A stretch of DNA of 32,722 nt from JAFEDN01 sp965651935 (GTDB lineage Bacteria; Pseudomonadota; Gammaproteobacteria; Coxiellales; Coxiellaceae): NCBI GenBank assembly GCA_965651935.1, contig CBFGTC010000018.1:1-32722 (forward strand), read 5' to 3'. Every line of letters begins with the position of its first letter. The stretch's first letter is position 1. Below the pieces are notes generated by a model, which saw only the letters and a list, made by a program, of their open reading frames with translations, was not told where the DNA came from and made no database searches. The translations under genes and the position numbers were made by a program. Positions 14,801 through 23,880 of this stretch are shown in pieces.

Positions 14801-17800
14801 CAGTGTGTAGCCCGCCAGTCCTCGTCCTCGAATTTCTTTAACAGCGGCATGAGTAGGTGCTAAACAGAGCAACGACTGTTGACCTTCTTTTAAGGCTCCT
14901 TGAATATGCTGTAAATGTTCGATGTGTTGCAGCAGAGTGGTTTTACCGGTACCTGCAAAACCCTGTAGTAACACGATGCGATCCTTTTGCATCGCTAATT
15001 CCCGCAACTTTAGCGCGTGTTCTTCATGGACTGAAGTTTTTTCTAAATAAGTATTCACCATATCAGTGGACATTTTTGGCGAGAACTTACCGCGATCCTG
15101 TTGAGCTAGCCGAAGAATTTCCCTTTCTAATGTCAGCGCTTCGCGCGTTGTCCAGCGGGTGCCGTTTTCAGAATAAACGCCACGAATTAATTCTCCCTGC
15201 TTTTCAGCATCCAGAACGGCTTCCTGTAATGCTTTAAGATTCACCTGACCTAAACAGTGCGTTAAGGCGACCGTCATCACTTCTTTATGTTCAAAGGCGG
15301 CTTCCTTCTCGCTGAGATACGCTAGGGCATAATGCACTGCTTTTTTAGCTGCGAGCAGTGTAGCGTCAGGTTGAGAAAGGGGTAAAGAATCAGATAAAGG
15401 CGTTAGACGTTGTAATGCGTTTTGCACAGCAGACCCTAGCAGCCGTAAATGATCGGCGGTGGTGGATAGAGAGGCGGCCTGATTGGGCTGAATATTCTGC
15501 AACAGGACATCGATGGCCGTCAATTTATCGCCGGTATGTTTTTCTAATGTCTTCAACAACTGGGTGCTGTTTTCAGTATAAATCCAGGCTTGTTTATTAG
15601 CTTGGGCTAACACTTGGTAAAAAGCCCGCTGATGACTTTGACGAGATTGACTGTTTTGATAAGCAATCACGATATCGGGATGTCGATGCGATGCCTGCAG
15701 CGGTGTTAAGGCTATGCCATAATCCCAATGTCGTGAAGACATTTCCGATAACTTCCAGGGCGATAATATTTTTCCGGATTCATGACGTATCGTTAAATGA
15801 TGCGCTGTAATGGCCGCCACGGTGACACGATCCCCTTTCACCAACGCCTGTTGTTGATTGGAACGATGGCATAACAGAGTATCACCGACCGCAATCATTC
15901 GAGTTTTCTCATCAAACACTTCGATAGCCCCTTCAGGCGATTTGTCTGGATTCCAGCGGCGAATTTTTCCTCGGCTGTTTTTCAGCCATAATTCATTATT
16001 TTTTTGATCGACCTGCTCAATCCGGCAATAATCGCCTCGATGCACTCGCAACGAGCGATACTCCCGATGAAATCGAATCCATTGTCCTTGCGTGTAATGA
16101 CGCGCAGTATGCTGTTCCGCTAATCGCATATAATGCGGTAATAAAAAATTCAGAGAAATTTCATGAGCCTGATCGATTTCACCACGCCTTTTCAGGGCTT
16201 CACGAATAGCGCCATTTAATTCGTGGGCGACAGCTTGTGTGGGAGCCAAAACGACGGTGTGTGCGCGTTCTTTAACCGATAATCCTGCGATTTGAGTAGC
16301 GATTACCGCATGGCGTTGTTCTCGATCTTCAATGGAGATCAGACGTTGACCGATCTGCTCAAAAGCAGCCACGATATTTCTTTGTAATGAATGTTCAATG
16401 GCTTTTTTTAAAGGGTTGGAAGGTTCACGCGGTTGACCCACTAATTCAGCCGCCAGCATACCATGCGCTAGTAATTGGGTGAAGGGAGTCCCGGCACGCC
16501 AGGTTAAGGCGGATTGCGGATCACCGATCAACACTAATTCCCCTTGATTTTTCTGAGCGTGCGCCTTCAGTTCACAAACTTGTCGAGAAGACAATTGCGT
16601 CGCGTTATCGACAAAAATCATCGGTTTTGGAGAGGAATGCAGATGTTGCTGCATCCAGACTTCCAGTTTCGAAGGTGTCTCCTGATTTTTCTTTAAATAG
16701 CTAAATACGGTATCAAATTGCTTGTTATCAAAAAGTTGCTGCCACCACTCACGCAGATTGGTGGGCGCTCTTTGAATCTGCTTTTGAAGTTGGCGGGTTT
16801 CTGCCTGCTTGGGGGTCAGCAAAATCGGTTGGTATCCGCCTATCTTCGCCAGGGTCATCATTGGTTCTATCAACTGTGTTTTGCCTGAACCGGTCGAGCC
16901 AACCAACGCCATCACCATTTTATCACTAGAAAACAATGTGCGGATGGCTTGTTGCTGTTCACGAGTTAAATCGCTATGTTGTTGTAGAAAAGATTTTAAT
17001 AAAGAGGCCGCAATGATGGGCTGACCGCTGGCATGGGAGTGATGAATGGATTCCAATAACGCTTTTTCATAACTCAATAAAGTAGGCGTCGTAAAGTGTT
17101 GCTCCCCTTTATCGTCCGGGTTGATCGGGATAAGTTCTCCGGATTGCTGTATCGCCCGTAACGCGGATATCAATGCCGATATGGGTACATCGCCGATCCC
17201 ATAATAGATGGCACGAGTTAATATATCCGTTTCTTTTAACGCCACTTGGGTTTCGGATAAATGCGCAATCGCTTCTCTCATCGCGAATTGCGCTTTTTCC
17301 AAAATTTCGATGGATATCGGTTGGGTATTTTCGGGAGAGGATAAAGCTTGAGTTTGTTGCCGCGCCAGTACGACCGTGTTTCGAGCTTCTTCAAAAGCCA
17401 ACACCCCGTGTAAAGCGGCTCTGGTTTCCCATAGCGGTTTTAACGTTCGGCGGTCAATCGCTTGCTTGGCGCGCCGAGTTTTCAGGGTCGCTAATTCAGC
17501 CGCTTTAGCGCCAGACAACCCTTGGGATTTTAAATACGCTTCGATATCCCGGCGACGTTGAGAATACAGAGCCATACTTTCCCGCGAAATGCCAGCAATA
17601 TCAAAAAATCCGTGTGCGCCGCTTTTTTCCACTGCATACCCCAATTGTTGCATTTCATGTGCGAGTTCCGCGCGAAACAATGCACCGTAATATTTTTGGT
17701 GACGGCGCACGGCTTCTAAAAAACCGTTAGGTGTTTCTGGTGTGTCCTGCGCATAATGACCCAGTTTTGACGCCAAAGATCGCCATTGGCCGTCTTTACG

Positions 17801-18316
17801 CAGAGTCGCATTCATAACCACACAGTGCGTGTGGAGTTGCGGATCACCGTCTCGTGACAGGTCATGCAAAAATCGAGCTACCACTAATTTGCCTGTACGC
17901 TCAATAGTTAATACGCCGTCTTTTCTCACACGGGTTTTAGCCTGTTCTCGTTCAATACCTTCCAACACGCGATCCGTTGCGGTTTCAATGGCTTTGAAAA
18001 TCCGCTCATCCTCACCTAATAACGCTAAAATCGATACTGATTTAGGCACACTGAAGGTGAGATCAAAACCGGGGCGATGGATGATTTCGCCATTCATTTT
18101 TTTTCCCAATTGTTGACCATCAGGTAAATGACCTTGCAACAAAGCGGTAAATTGTTGGGAGTTAACGGAGCCGGATAAACCCAATGCCGCCGCTCCTTTT
18201 CCCCACCATTGACTGTGTTCCTGCGCCAAAGCATTGCCTTCGGTATAATAATTATCTTGACCCAAAAAATAATGCGCGGCCTGATCGACATTTTTGATAA
18301 CCTTGGTGGATAACAT
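11897..18316 (-). CDS. traI: TraI relaxase-helicase with C-terminal primase-like Toprim region
   Basis: A 2139-residue MOB-F relaxase, clearly longer than F TraI (1756). Residues 1-310 form the TrwC/TraI relaxase, with Y16, Y23, Y24 and the metal triad H151, H162, H164 (HD...QLHTH). A first RecD-like domain has a Walker A (LVGSTGSGKT, 471-480), but its Walker B position reads VDNATQ. The second has an intact Walker A (GFAGTGKTT, 1119-1127), VVDESS (1195-1200) and GYGAQGKT near 1546. After a linker come a DnaG-like small domain (about 1735-1800) and a Toprim fold with E1949 and the DND pair D1992/D1994. It should nick oriT, unwind the transferred strand and perhaps prime the complement. It starts three bases after traD. 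Confidence 0.93.
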   Translation of the reverse strand: MLSTKVIKNVDQAAHYFLGQDNYYTEGNALAQEHSQWWGKGAAALGLSGSVNSQQFTALLQGHLPDGQQLGKKMNGEIIHRPGFDLTFSVPKSVSILALLGEDERIFKAIETATDRVLEGIEREQAKTRVRKDGVLTIERTGKLVVARFLHDLSRDGDPQLHTHCVVMNATLRKDGQWRSLASKLGHYAQDTPETPNGFLEAVRRHQKYYGALFRAELAHEMQQLGYAVEKSGAHGFFDIAGISRESMALYSQRRRDIEAYLKSQGLSGAKAAELATLKTRRAKQAIDRRTLKPLWETRAALHGVLAFEEARNTVVLARQQTQALSSPENTQPISIEILEKAQFAMREAIAHLSETQVALKETDILTRAIYYGIGDVPISALISALRAIQQSGELIPINPDDKGEQHFTTPTLLSYEKALLESIHHSHASGQPIIAASLLKSFLQQHSDLTREQQQAIRTLFSSDKMVMALVGSTGSGKTQLIEPMMTLAKIGGYQPILLTPKQAETRQLQKQIQRAPTNLREWWQQLFDNKQFDTVFSYLKKNQETPSKLEVWMQQHLHSSPKPMIFVDNATQLSSRQVCELKAHAQKNQGELVLIGDPQSALTWRAGTPFTQLLAHGMLAAELVGQPREPSNPLKKAIEHSLQRNIVAAFEQIGQRLISIEDREQRHAVIATQIAGLSVKERAHTVVLAPTQAVAHELNGAIREALKRRGEIDQAHEISLNFLLPHYMRLAEQHTARHYTQGQWIRFHREYRSLRVHRGDYCRIEQVDQKNNELWLKNSRGKIRRWNPDKSPEGAIEVFDEKTRMIAVGDTLLCHRSNQQQALVKGDRVTVAAITAHHLTIRHESGKILSPWKLSEMSSRHWDYGIALTPLQASHRHPDIVIAYQNSQSRQSHQRAFYQVLAQANKQAWIYTENSTQLLKTLEKHTGDKLTAIDVLLQNIQPNQAASLSTTADHLRLLGSAVQNALQRLTPLSDSLPLSQPDATLLAAKKAVHYALAYLSEKEAAFEHKEVMTVALTHCLGQVNLKALQEAVLDAEKQGELIRGVYSENGTRWTTREALTLEREILRLAQQDRGKFSPKMSTDMVNTYLEKTSVHEEHALKLRELAMQKDRIVLLQGFAGTGKTTLLQHIEHLQHIQGALKEGQQSLLCLAPTHAAVKEIRGRGLAGYTLDRFLLNVAAGKITPEAYRGRCLVVDESSMVSNQRLHDFLRAVIHLGGWGLLVGDIHQYTAVDSGKPFEILQRAGLSIVHLTHITRQKEDHLKAAVQAVYQKDFAQVFKILENRIIEAGSYIDEDNQRRDNRAERMSLIAENYVNRDMLKRAQTQIITFGNEDRVMQNALVREGLILRGELSGPRLVTDILVSRRLSEIERSQVSCYHIGNVLRFNVSQSAGIRKGDYWQVASITPEGNYLQLERPGSDPVLWKPQLYKNGGRAGVEVYEIERRELMAGDLIRWTRTDEALGLLSPELARVEAVILPSETQTSVVATTGEIVKPSAQKPPANLAKIIVRLLQSTDQGLTSTGDPIELLSTNPRLQHWDHAYAITGYGAQGKTITSVLINAESYRPQLTSQRSLLVVLTRATHEITLYTDDKERLLRAVQNNPGRKSSALEAVGEISPLSSAQPASRLSPEISQDRRRYDQPVSKAFYPDEASAPGMGTLAGDNPDAWRLAISHAEDHPANHNPAENRLTVKSEPLKSVSSPRLDAQRISQYLTDQAERVVEQLLGEPKTKLSGQYRYGSKQGSLIVTMNGDKRGLWHDFQTGEGGHLLDLIAFKKDLDKRQDFRAILQEAVKILGTSPSDISIQDSARISPPKPLQAMTHPLTPEQQRSLRYARRLAKESLPIAGTLAERYLREHRSIVLDKFPDNVRFHPGIYSRRNESIHSALVVVAKDSANQVQAVQAIFLDKNSAQKADVEVKKQTWGRPSQGSVALQPLEKMSMSKGVTYLAEGPETALSVYQALGGGDVRITLGKSNFKNIDSAKTHQNIVLCLDNDGQGVQSDRLIRFAAEQLQEQGKSVWIAQPKIKGQDYNDVLKQQNADSIKAELQQAIPYVDYRDQKTSGHTLQKTLTQSWKIHRQENSLEKLRQENEIWPKLYAEMQSRSSQQMVVIAQEKSPAPNTTTPPQKTPPRLEKEPELDL

Positions 18317-18319
18317 GGT

Positions 18320-20362
18320 TTATTCCCTGCGGCGCAAGCCGACCCATTCTGATTCGGGATTGGTTTTTGGAGACACGGCAGTGGGATTAATAATGGTTTG
18401 ATGGCTTTCCGGTTGTTTAATTTCTCCAGTGGTTGTATCGATTACAAAATTTTCTTTATTCGTTTTTTTAGGTTTTTTTATTTTTTTTTCTGCCAAGTTT
18501 TTAGAAGATAATGGTGGCTCAGTCGAGTCGGTAGTGCTGTCCGATACTGATTTTTTCTCCAACTCCCTCAGTAGGGGATCGGGTTCAAACGGACGTAATA
18601 GAAATCCTGCCTGTGATGCCTGACGGTTAAAGGGTTGCATGTGTAATTGCGTAATGGGATAAGCGCCGGGTAAACGAACATAGCAGATCAAATTGTTTAA
18701 CTGAAAAATTTCAGAAGCTGAAACGACCGGCTTTTGGACTTCTATTTTCTGAATAGAAACGCCATCGCGAATCGTGTTCGCGCCATAGGAAATGCCTTCG
18801 CGAACTTCTTCAATCAAGGTTTCGCCCAGATTTTTCGACGACCACTGTGCCATCTCCGGATCCGGCGCACGAAAGATAAATCGCGTATTCAACAGCGAGG
18901 AAATTTCCCGGCCACCTTCATATCCGTAAGTTTTAGCTAATTGCGCGGCGCTCTGCACACCAATCACAAAACAGCCGCCAAATTTTCGAGCTTCGGCTAA
19001 GGCACTGGTGAGATAAGGTAATTGCTGTAAACTGCCCAATTCATCTAATATCACCCAGATTCGGCGTTCAGGATTTTCAGGCAAACTCAGTAGTGCGTTA
19101 ATGGCAATATCCAGCCAGGCCGAGATCAGGGGTTTGAGTGACTCGTGGCGGTCGCCGGTCGAACTGATAAATAACCATTCCGTGGTTTTATCATTGTGGA
19201 TCCATTGACGAATGGAGAAAGGATCGTTTTGATCGCTGATATAACAGAGCGATTTTAAATAAGTGGCTAATACGGATTTAATTGAAATCGCGGTTTTTTC
19301 CGTTTTTTCTGACATCAAACTTTCGGCTTCGGTATCTTTTAACAGAGTTTGCAACTCGCCAACGTTGGCAGTGAGTAATGTCTTTAATAAAGGTAAAATC
19401 TTGGGGTTGGGAGTTTTGTGCAGACGAGACGCTGCTGCTGCAAAAATTGTGCGGGCGGCGTTCACCCAAAAGGGGTCTTGCGCGCTGGCCGCCATTGGAA
19501 TTAAAGCCGCCGCCAAATTCTCGTAGTCGGTTTTATCACGGCATTCTCCCCAGATACTCCAATCCGCTCCACGAAGATCCATCGGATTCAGCAGCTTATC
19601 TCGCTCTGGTTGATAAAAATGACTGACCAGGCTGCAACTTTTATCGTAGATAATGGCGCGCTCACCTCGAATACGAATATGATCCAACAGTTCTTTAATT
19701 ACGGTGGATTTTCCAGTACCCGTAGTGCCATGCACCAGGATGTGTTGTAATTCAGCAGACTTGGGTAATGGCAAACGTTCTCGCCCGAAGACCAGATCAA
19801 GATCAGCAGAACCACATTGCGTGATAATTTGCTTTCTCACTTGAGCAGCGTTACACAACTGATCGCCTTTCAAGGGTTTATTCGCCGTATAAGCCTCTCC
19901 GCGTTTTTTTAACCAGACCAATACCCCAATCACCCATAACACCCAAACGATCAATCCAACCCATAAGCTGCGGTAAGCCATCACTTGTAATTGAGCGACA
20001 CTTTCCTGAACAAAGGGGGCAGACAAAATCTGTCTTACGGTGACTATCATTGTTTGTCCGCTGGGGAAGACAAATTTTTGCAGAAAATGGCTGTTATTGA
20101 AGAATAAATGAAACTCTGCCAACAGCCATTGCCAGCCTATCCATCGAGTGTCTCGACTGGTGATCAGAAAAAACCAGCCTATTGCCGCCAAAAGCCCCAT
20201 TGGTAACAGCCAGAAAGCAACTTTTTGTAATACCTGCGCGATCATACGTAGATTGTGCAAAATAACTTGACCGCCGCGGGTCGTGTTTTTCATAATTTGT
20301 TTTTTCATCGCAATCTCTTGTATTTTTAATGATTTTCCCTCCAAAAACTTGATGTGTGCCAT
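18320..20362 (-). CDS. traD: TraD type IV coupling protein
   Basis: A 680-residue VirD4/TraD ATPase (numbered from a TTG one codon earlier). Two membrane segments, near residues 49-69 and 133-152, flank a periplasmic loop and anchor it in the inner membrane. The cytoplasmic motor has Walker A GTTGTGKS (213-220) and Walker B WVILDELGS (437-445), with a QSAAQL motif downstream. The C-terminal tail is Lys/Thr-rich and charged, as in proteins that contact the relaxosome. I chose the ATG at 20362 because AAGGGG lies just upstream; the ATG at 20308 is an alternative. It couples the TraI-DNA complex to the channel. It is separated from traG by a plus-strand gene, so traD-traI-fis probably has its own promoter. 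Confidence 0.92.
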   Translation of the reverse strand: MAHIKFLEGKSLKIQEIAMKKQIMKNTTRGGQVILHNLRMIAQVLQKVAFWLLPMGLLAAIGWFFLITSRDTRWIGWQWLLAEFHLFFNNSHFLQKFVFPSGQTMIVTVRQILSAPFVQESVAQLQVMAYRSLWVGLIVWVLWVIGVLVWLKKRGEAYTANKPLKGDQLCNAAQVRKQIITQCGSADLDLVFGRERLPLPKSAELQHILVHGTTGTGKSTVIKELLDHIRIRGERAIIYDKSCSLVSHFYQPERDKLLNPMDLRGADWSIWGECRDKTDYENLAAALIPMAASAQDPFWVNAARTIFAAAASRLHKTPNPKILPLLKTLLTANVGELQTLLKDTEAESLMSEKTEKTAISIKSVLATYLKSLCYISDQNDPFSIRQWIHNDKTTEWLFISSTGDRHESLKPLISAWLDIAINALLSLPENPERRIWVILDELGSLQQLPYLTSALAEARKFGGCFVIGVQSAAQLAKTYGYEGGREISSLLNTRFIFRAPDPEMAQWSSKNLGETLIEEVREGISYGANTIRDGVSIQKIEVQKPVVSASEIFQLNNLICYVRLPGAYPITQLHMQPFNRQASQAGFLLRPFEPDPLLRELEKKSVSDSTTDSTEPPLSSKNLAEKKIKKPKKTNKENFVIDTTTGEIKQPESHQTIINPTAVSPKTNPESEWVGLRRRE

Positions 20363-20377
20363 CAAACCCCTTAAAAT
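20349..20377 (+). promoter_or_regulatory. Predicted promoter of the plus-strand membrane gene
   Basis: TTGATG (20349-20354) and TAAAAT (20372-20377) are separated by exactly 17 bases, and the chosen start codon follows about 43 bases later after GGAGG. The -35 region overlaps the start of traD on the other strand, so expression of the two genes may interfere. Confidence 0.4.
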
Positions 20378-20419
20378 ACAGCTTTAAAACAGGAATACAT
20401 GACAATGGAGGCCGTAGTT

Positions 20420-21091
20420 ATGAATACTGATTTTTCTGATGACGCTTACTCAAAGTTACAATCACAAGTACGTCTACAGTGCTGTATTTTCTTTTTTACA
20501 ACTCCGTCCATCGGAATGCTCCTTTTTTTATTTTTACCTCATTCAAAAGATATCCATATCGACTGGTTTTCTTTATGTTTATCCAGTTTGGCCTGGGGTG
20601 CAGGTATTACAGTCTTAACTCAATTACTGACGGATTTATGTTTTTTACGTCCCCGTATCAAAAAGCAACCCCCCGGTATCATTCATCAATACCCCGTTTG
20701 TAATGTGCTAAAAAAAGCTAAAAATAGGTTAATATGGCTTTCTTTATGTATAGGTCTATTGGTGATGTTCACTACCTTTACTTTTTTAAGTTCTTCTGAG
20801 TCAATCAGTATCTCTGCTTTTTTTGGAAATTTATTTGGCGGCATTGTAGGCACCGCCATTATCGGCTGCTGGAGTGCTTTAATGATCGATGGGTTCATTA
20901 GTGTATTCATTGGAAAAACTCTTATTTTTAAGCTTAAATGTTCCAATCCAAAATGGTACCCTCATAAAAATTCCAATCGTCATGGTTTCCCTTCCGATTA
21001 TTCTTCTCCTCGTAGCGATTGGTACAACGATGTGACCAATCCAGCAAGCCCAGTACATAAAGCGACTTATCGGCATTCTGATTGTCCCTAA
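20420..21091 (+). CDS. Four-helix membrane protein in the entry-exclusion slot
   Basis: A 223-residue protein that I do not recognise. Four hydrophobic stretches are visible: CCIFFFTTPSIGMLLFLFL, LSSLAWGAGITVLTQLLTDL, LIWLSLCIGLLVMFTTFTF and FGGIVGTAIIGCWSALMIDG, the last followed by a shorter one. A polar C-terminal tail rich in Pro, Ser and His follows. I chose ATG 20420 because GGAGG (20407-20411) stands nine bases before it; an upstream ATG at 20399 would add seven residues. It is the only plus-strand gene in the transfer region, lying between traG and traD and overlapping the end of traG by 4 bases tail to tail. In F this slot holds traS and traT. An inner-membrane exclusion role is plausible but is only an argument from position. 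Confidence 0.65.
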   Translation: MNTDFSDDAYSKLQSQVRLQCCIFFFTTPSIGMLLFLFLPHSKDIHIDWFSLCLSSLAWGAGITVLTQLLTDLCFLRPRIKKQPPGIIHQYPVCNVLKKAKNRLIWLSLCIGLLVMFTTFTFLSSSESISISAFFGNLFGGIVGTAIIGCWSALMIDGFISVFIGKTLIFKLKCSNPKWYPHKNSNRHGFPSDYSSPRSDWYNDVTNPASPVHKATYRHSDCP

Positions 21092-23850
21092 TCTTTAGTT
21101 TCATCTAATTGATTAATTTTCGTGGGCCAAATTTTTGTATTATTTCTAATTTTCTTTTGATTTTCGTGTATCACTTTTGAAATCCCTTTTTGTTCCTGAT
21201 CAATTTCATTTTGCTTTTCTTGAATGGCTTTATTGTCCTCTACGATCATTTTACCCACGTTTTCTGCCGGTCTTTTATCCACAATGGACTGTTGATCTAA
21301 TACCTGGTGGCGAGCATTGGATTGAAGATGATGTTTTTCTTTTTCGTAAATTTCCTTTGATTCCTGTGAATTTTCTTGAGAGTGTATTAATTCAGAATTT
21401 TTAACATCCACTTTTTCTATTTGCTGTCTGGATGTATTTTCCTCTTCATGGAATTTTTTAAAATAAGCCTCAACCTTTTCATGAGTAAATTTCTCTGCAC
21501 TGGCTTGCCCTTGTTCTGGATGATCCACCATCATTTTTTCAATCGCTCTCAAATCCTGCCCATCTTTCTGCAGATCGTTCATAAATTCCTGTGTAGCATT
21601 GCTATTCAAGGTCACTCCTTCTTCTTCTGAAATGCTCGCCATTTTTCGATAGGTTTCCGCCTCTTGAAATTGCGCGGAGGCTTGTTGTTGTTCTTGATGA
21701 GCGTGATCTAATGAAGTGGAAATGCTATCCAGAATTCGTTTACCTTCTTCAGTATTGGCTCGATAACTGCCTTCCGCTACACCACGCAACACGGTGTCCA
21801 CATTTTGTGATACATTGGAATTCTGCAAAGAATCCTGAGAATGAGAATAAGTCTGCTGCTCGGAATCCGATTGATTCCAGGTTTTTCCATAGCCCGCGTG
21901 CGCAGAACCGGACATTTTCAATACACTTTCAGAAGGAGTACCTAGACCTACGCTACCCTGTACACCCCAATCAATCGCTCTATTTTTAGAAGCGGATTCA
22001 CTGGTATTATGTTCATGGGCTGAGCGACTGCTTTCTTGGGCTAAATCACTTAGGGCTTGTGAATCACCGGCGCTGCGGCTAGTGACAAACGATGCACCAC
22101 TACCTTCCGACAGCGCTTGATGATGGCTGAGTTCATAAGCTTCCCGTTTTGCAAAAGACATCGCATCATTGGAGGCTTGCTGATGACTTAAAGCAGCGGA
22201 ATAGGCTTTGTCTGCCTGCTCAGTGGCGCTACTGCGAATGGCTTCAGCCAAATGAATTTGTGTACCTAAACTGGAAATCGCCGGTTGATTGTTCATTACT
22301 ACCGAGCCATCCTGCGTCATCGTAATCGTGGAGCCTCCCGGCATTTGATTGGTCACAGTACCGGAGGAAGTACGTGCTGTATCATCAAAATGGTTGGCCG
22401 ATGTGTTATAGGCAGTGTGGGTATTAAAGCTGGTATTGCCCATGCTAAAGCTACCGCTGGCCGCTTCAGTAGCTGCAGCAGTTGCGCCGGATTGCACAGC
22501 ACCACCGACATATTGACCTAAATGCGATAAAGCTTGATGTAATCCGGTCACTAGGCTAGTGGCTATCAGTGGTACGCTCAAGGAAATATAACCCGCTAAT
22601 CCGGCCATATCTGAATTGACTTGTGCGAGGCCAGATTGTGTGGCTAACACCAATCCCTGTACACCACTACCTAAAGTAATTGCACCCAGGCTGCGATGCT
22701 GGGCATAGAAATTTACGTATAAATTGATAATGGCATACAATGGCGCCCAGAGTTGTAACCAGAGTAGTGAATAAGCGTATTGTCTCAATATCATCAAACC
22801 AAATGGAAATAACAGCAGTAGGAAAATAAAAATAAACGAGCCATAAAGTATGCCCTCAAAAACATTTTTTAATAGTGGCAGCCAGTAGGCCGCCATATCT
22901 CCAATAGTACGATTAGCAATACGGTTTTGTTGCTGGGCTTTATTGAATGCATAACTTTCTAAAGCCGCTGGTGCATTGGTTTTCGCGCTCCAGTTGAGTA
23001 AACCACTTTGAATCGAATTTGCCATCATATTTTGTTGCATTAAATCAGAGGCGTCTTCCGATAAATCCGTTAAAAAACTATAGCTGAGAGGCAGGTATTT
23101 TAAGAGTTGAGTCTTGGCTTGAGTGTCATCCGGAAATAATCGTGCCGCATAACGGTCTTCAGCCTGGCTGATCGCGTTCTGCCAATCCTGATTCAGTGAA
23201 GCCGCACCGTTCTGGCACGTGACCACAGTTTGATTGTATAAGAACGCTCGTGCCGGTGAAGCATGAGCTATCACAAATTGCCAGATATTTTGCGTCGTGA
23301 ATAATTCTTGAGACGAGTATTTATGCAACAACAAATCGTAAAAAACACATTGATGAATAAAACTCTGGAGATTGTGATCAAAATCGGGGTCAGTCACCTG
23401 AAACGTGCTGGCGGCAGTGACTAGATTGGAAGCCATCACCATTCCAGTTTGACCATAACGCAGGTCATCTGGCAGAGAAAAATTCTGCTCGGTTAATTGC
23501 GTTAAACCATCGCCGATGGCGCTGGTGATGTTAGCTAACCAAGCTAAGCCCAGCGGCACATTATCGACTGCATAAACTTTTCCTTGTTGCACACGATCAA
23601 TAATATTAACCGTAGCTTTCGGCAGAAATACCACATAAAAAGCCATAAAATAGACTGCAACCCAACTGACACCGACCATTAAATCCCGTTTAAAAATTAG
23701 TTTAGCGATTGCCCATGTTCCACCGAGCAAAATGCTTAAATGGATCAATGTCTTGAAAGTAGAATCTCCCATACCTGCTGCAACCGCATTGAAAATTTCT
23801 CGCAGGATATCGCCATTTCCGTAGGTGACAATTGTAATTTCTTGTGTCAT
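21088..23850 (-). CDS. traG: TraG mating-pair stabilisation and pilus assembly protein
   Basis: A 920-residue protein, close to F TraG (938). The N-terminal half is membrane-embedded: segments near 36-55 and 60-80, a periplasmic domain, then a strongly hydrophobic block near 325-375 and another near 395-440. The second half is soluble and low in complexity, rich in Ser, Gln, Glu and Ala with long helical stretches, as in the periplasmic TraG* part of F. In F, the N-terminal part is needed for pilus assembly and the C-terminal part for mating-pair stabilisation and recognition by the TraS exclusion protein. AGGAG lies seven bases before the ATG. It is the last gene of the long traB-to-traG operon, 30 bases after traH. 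Confidence 0.9.
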   Translation of the reverse strand: MTQEITIVTYGNGDILREIFNAVAAGMGDSTFKTLIHLSILLGGTWAIAKLIFKRDLMVGVSWVAVYFMAFYVVFLPKATVNIIDRVQQGKVYAVDNVPLGLAWLANITSAIGDGLTQLTEQNFSLPDDLRYGQTGMVMASNLVTAASTFQVTDPDFDHNLQSFIHQCVFYDLLLHKYSSQELFTTQNIWQFVIAHASPARAFLYNQTVVTCQNGAASLNQDWQNAISQAEDRYAARLFPDDTQAKTQLLKYLPLSYSFLTDLSEDASDLMQQNMMANSIQSGLLNWSAKTNAPAALESYAFNKAQQQNRIANRTIGDMAAYWLPLLKNVFEGILYGSFIFIFLLLLFPFGLMILRQYAYSLLWLQLWAPLYAIINLYVNFYAQHRSLGAITLGSGVQGLVLATQSGLAQVNSDMAGLAGYISLSVPLIATSLVTGLHQALSHLGQYVGGAVQSGATAAATEAASGSFSMGNTSFNTHTAYNTSANHFDDTARTSSGTVTNQMPGGSTITMTQDGSVVMNNQPAISSLGTQIHLAEAIRSSATEQADKAYSAALSHQQASNDAMSFAKREAYELSHHQALSEGSGASFVTSRSAGDSQALSDLAQESSRSAHEHNTSESASKNRAIDWGVQGSVGLGTPSESVLKMSGSAHAGYGKTWNQSDSEQQTYSHSQDSLQNSNVSQNVDTVLRGVAEGSYRANTEEGKRILDSISTSLDHAHQEQQQASAQFQEAETYRKMASISEEEGVTLNSNATQEFMNDLQKDGQDLRAIEKMMVDHPEQGQASAEKFTHEKVEAYFKKFHEEENTSRQQIEKVDVKNSELIHSQENSQESKEIYEKEKHHLQSNARHQVLDQQSIVDKRPAENVGKMIVEDNKAIQEKQNEIDQEQKGISKVIHENQKKIRNNTKIWPTKINQLDETKD

Positions 23851-23880
23851 TTTTTAACTCCTGCGTATTGCTTATTTTCT

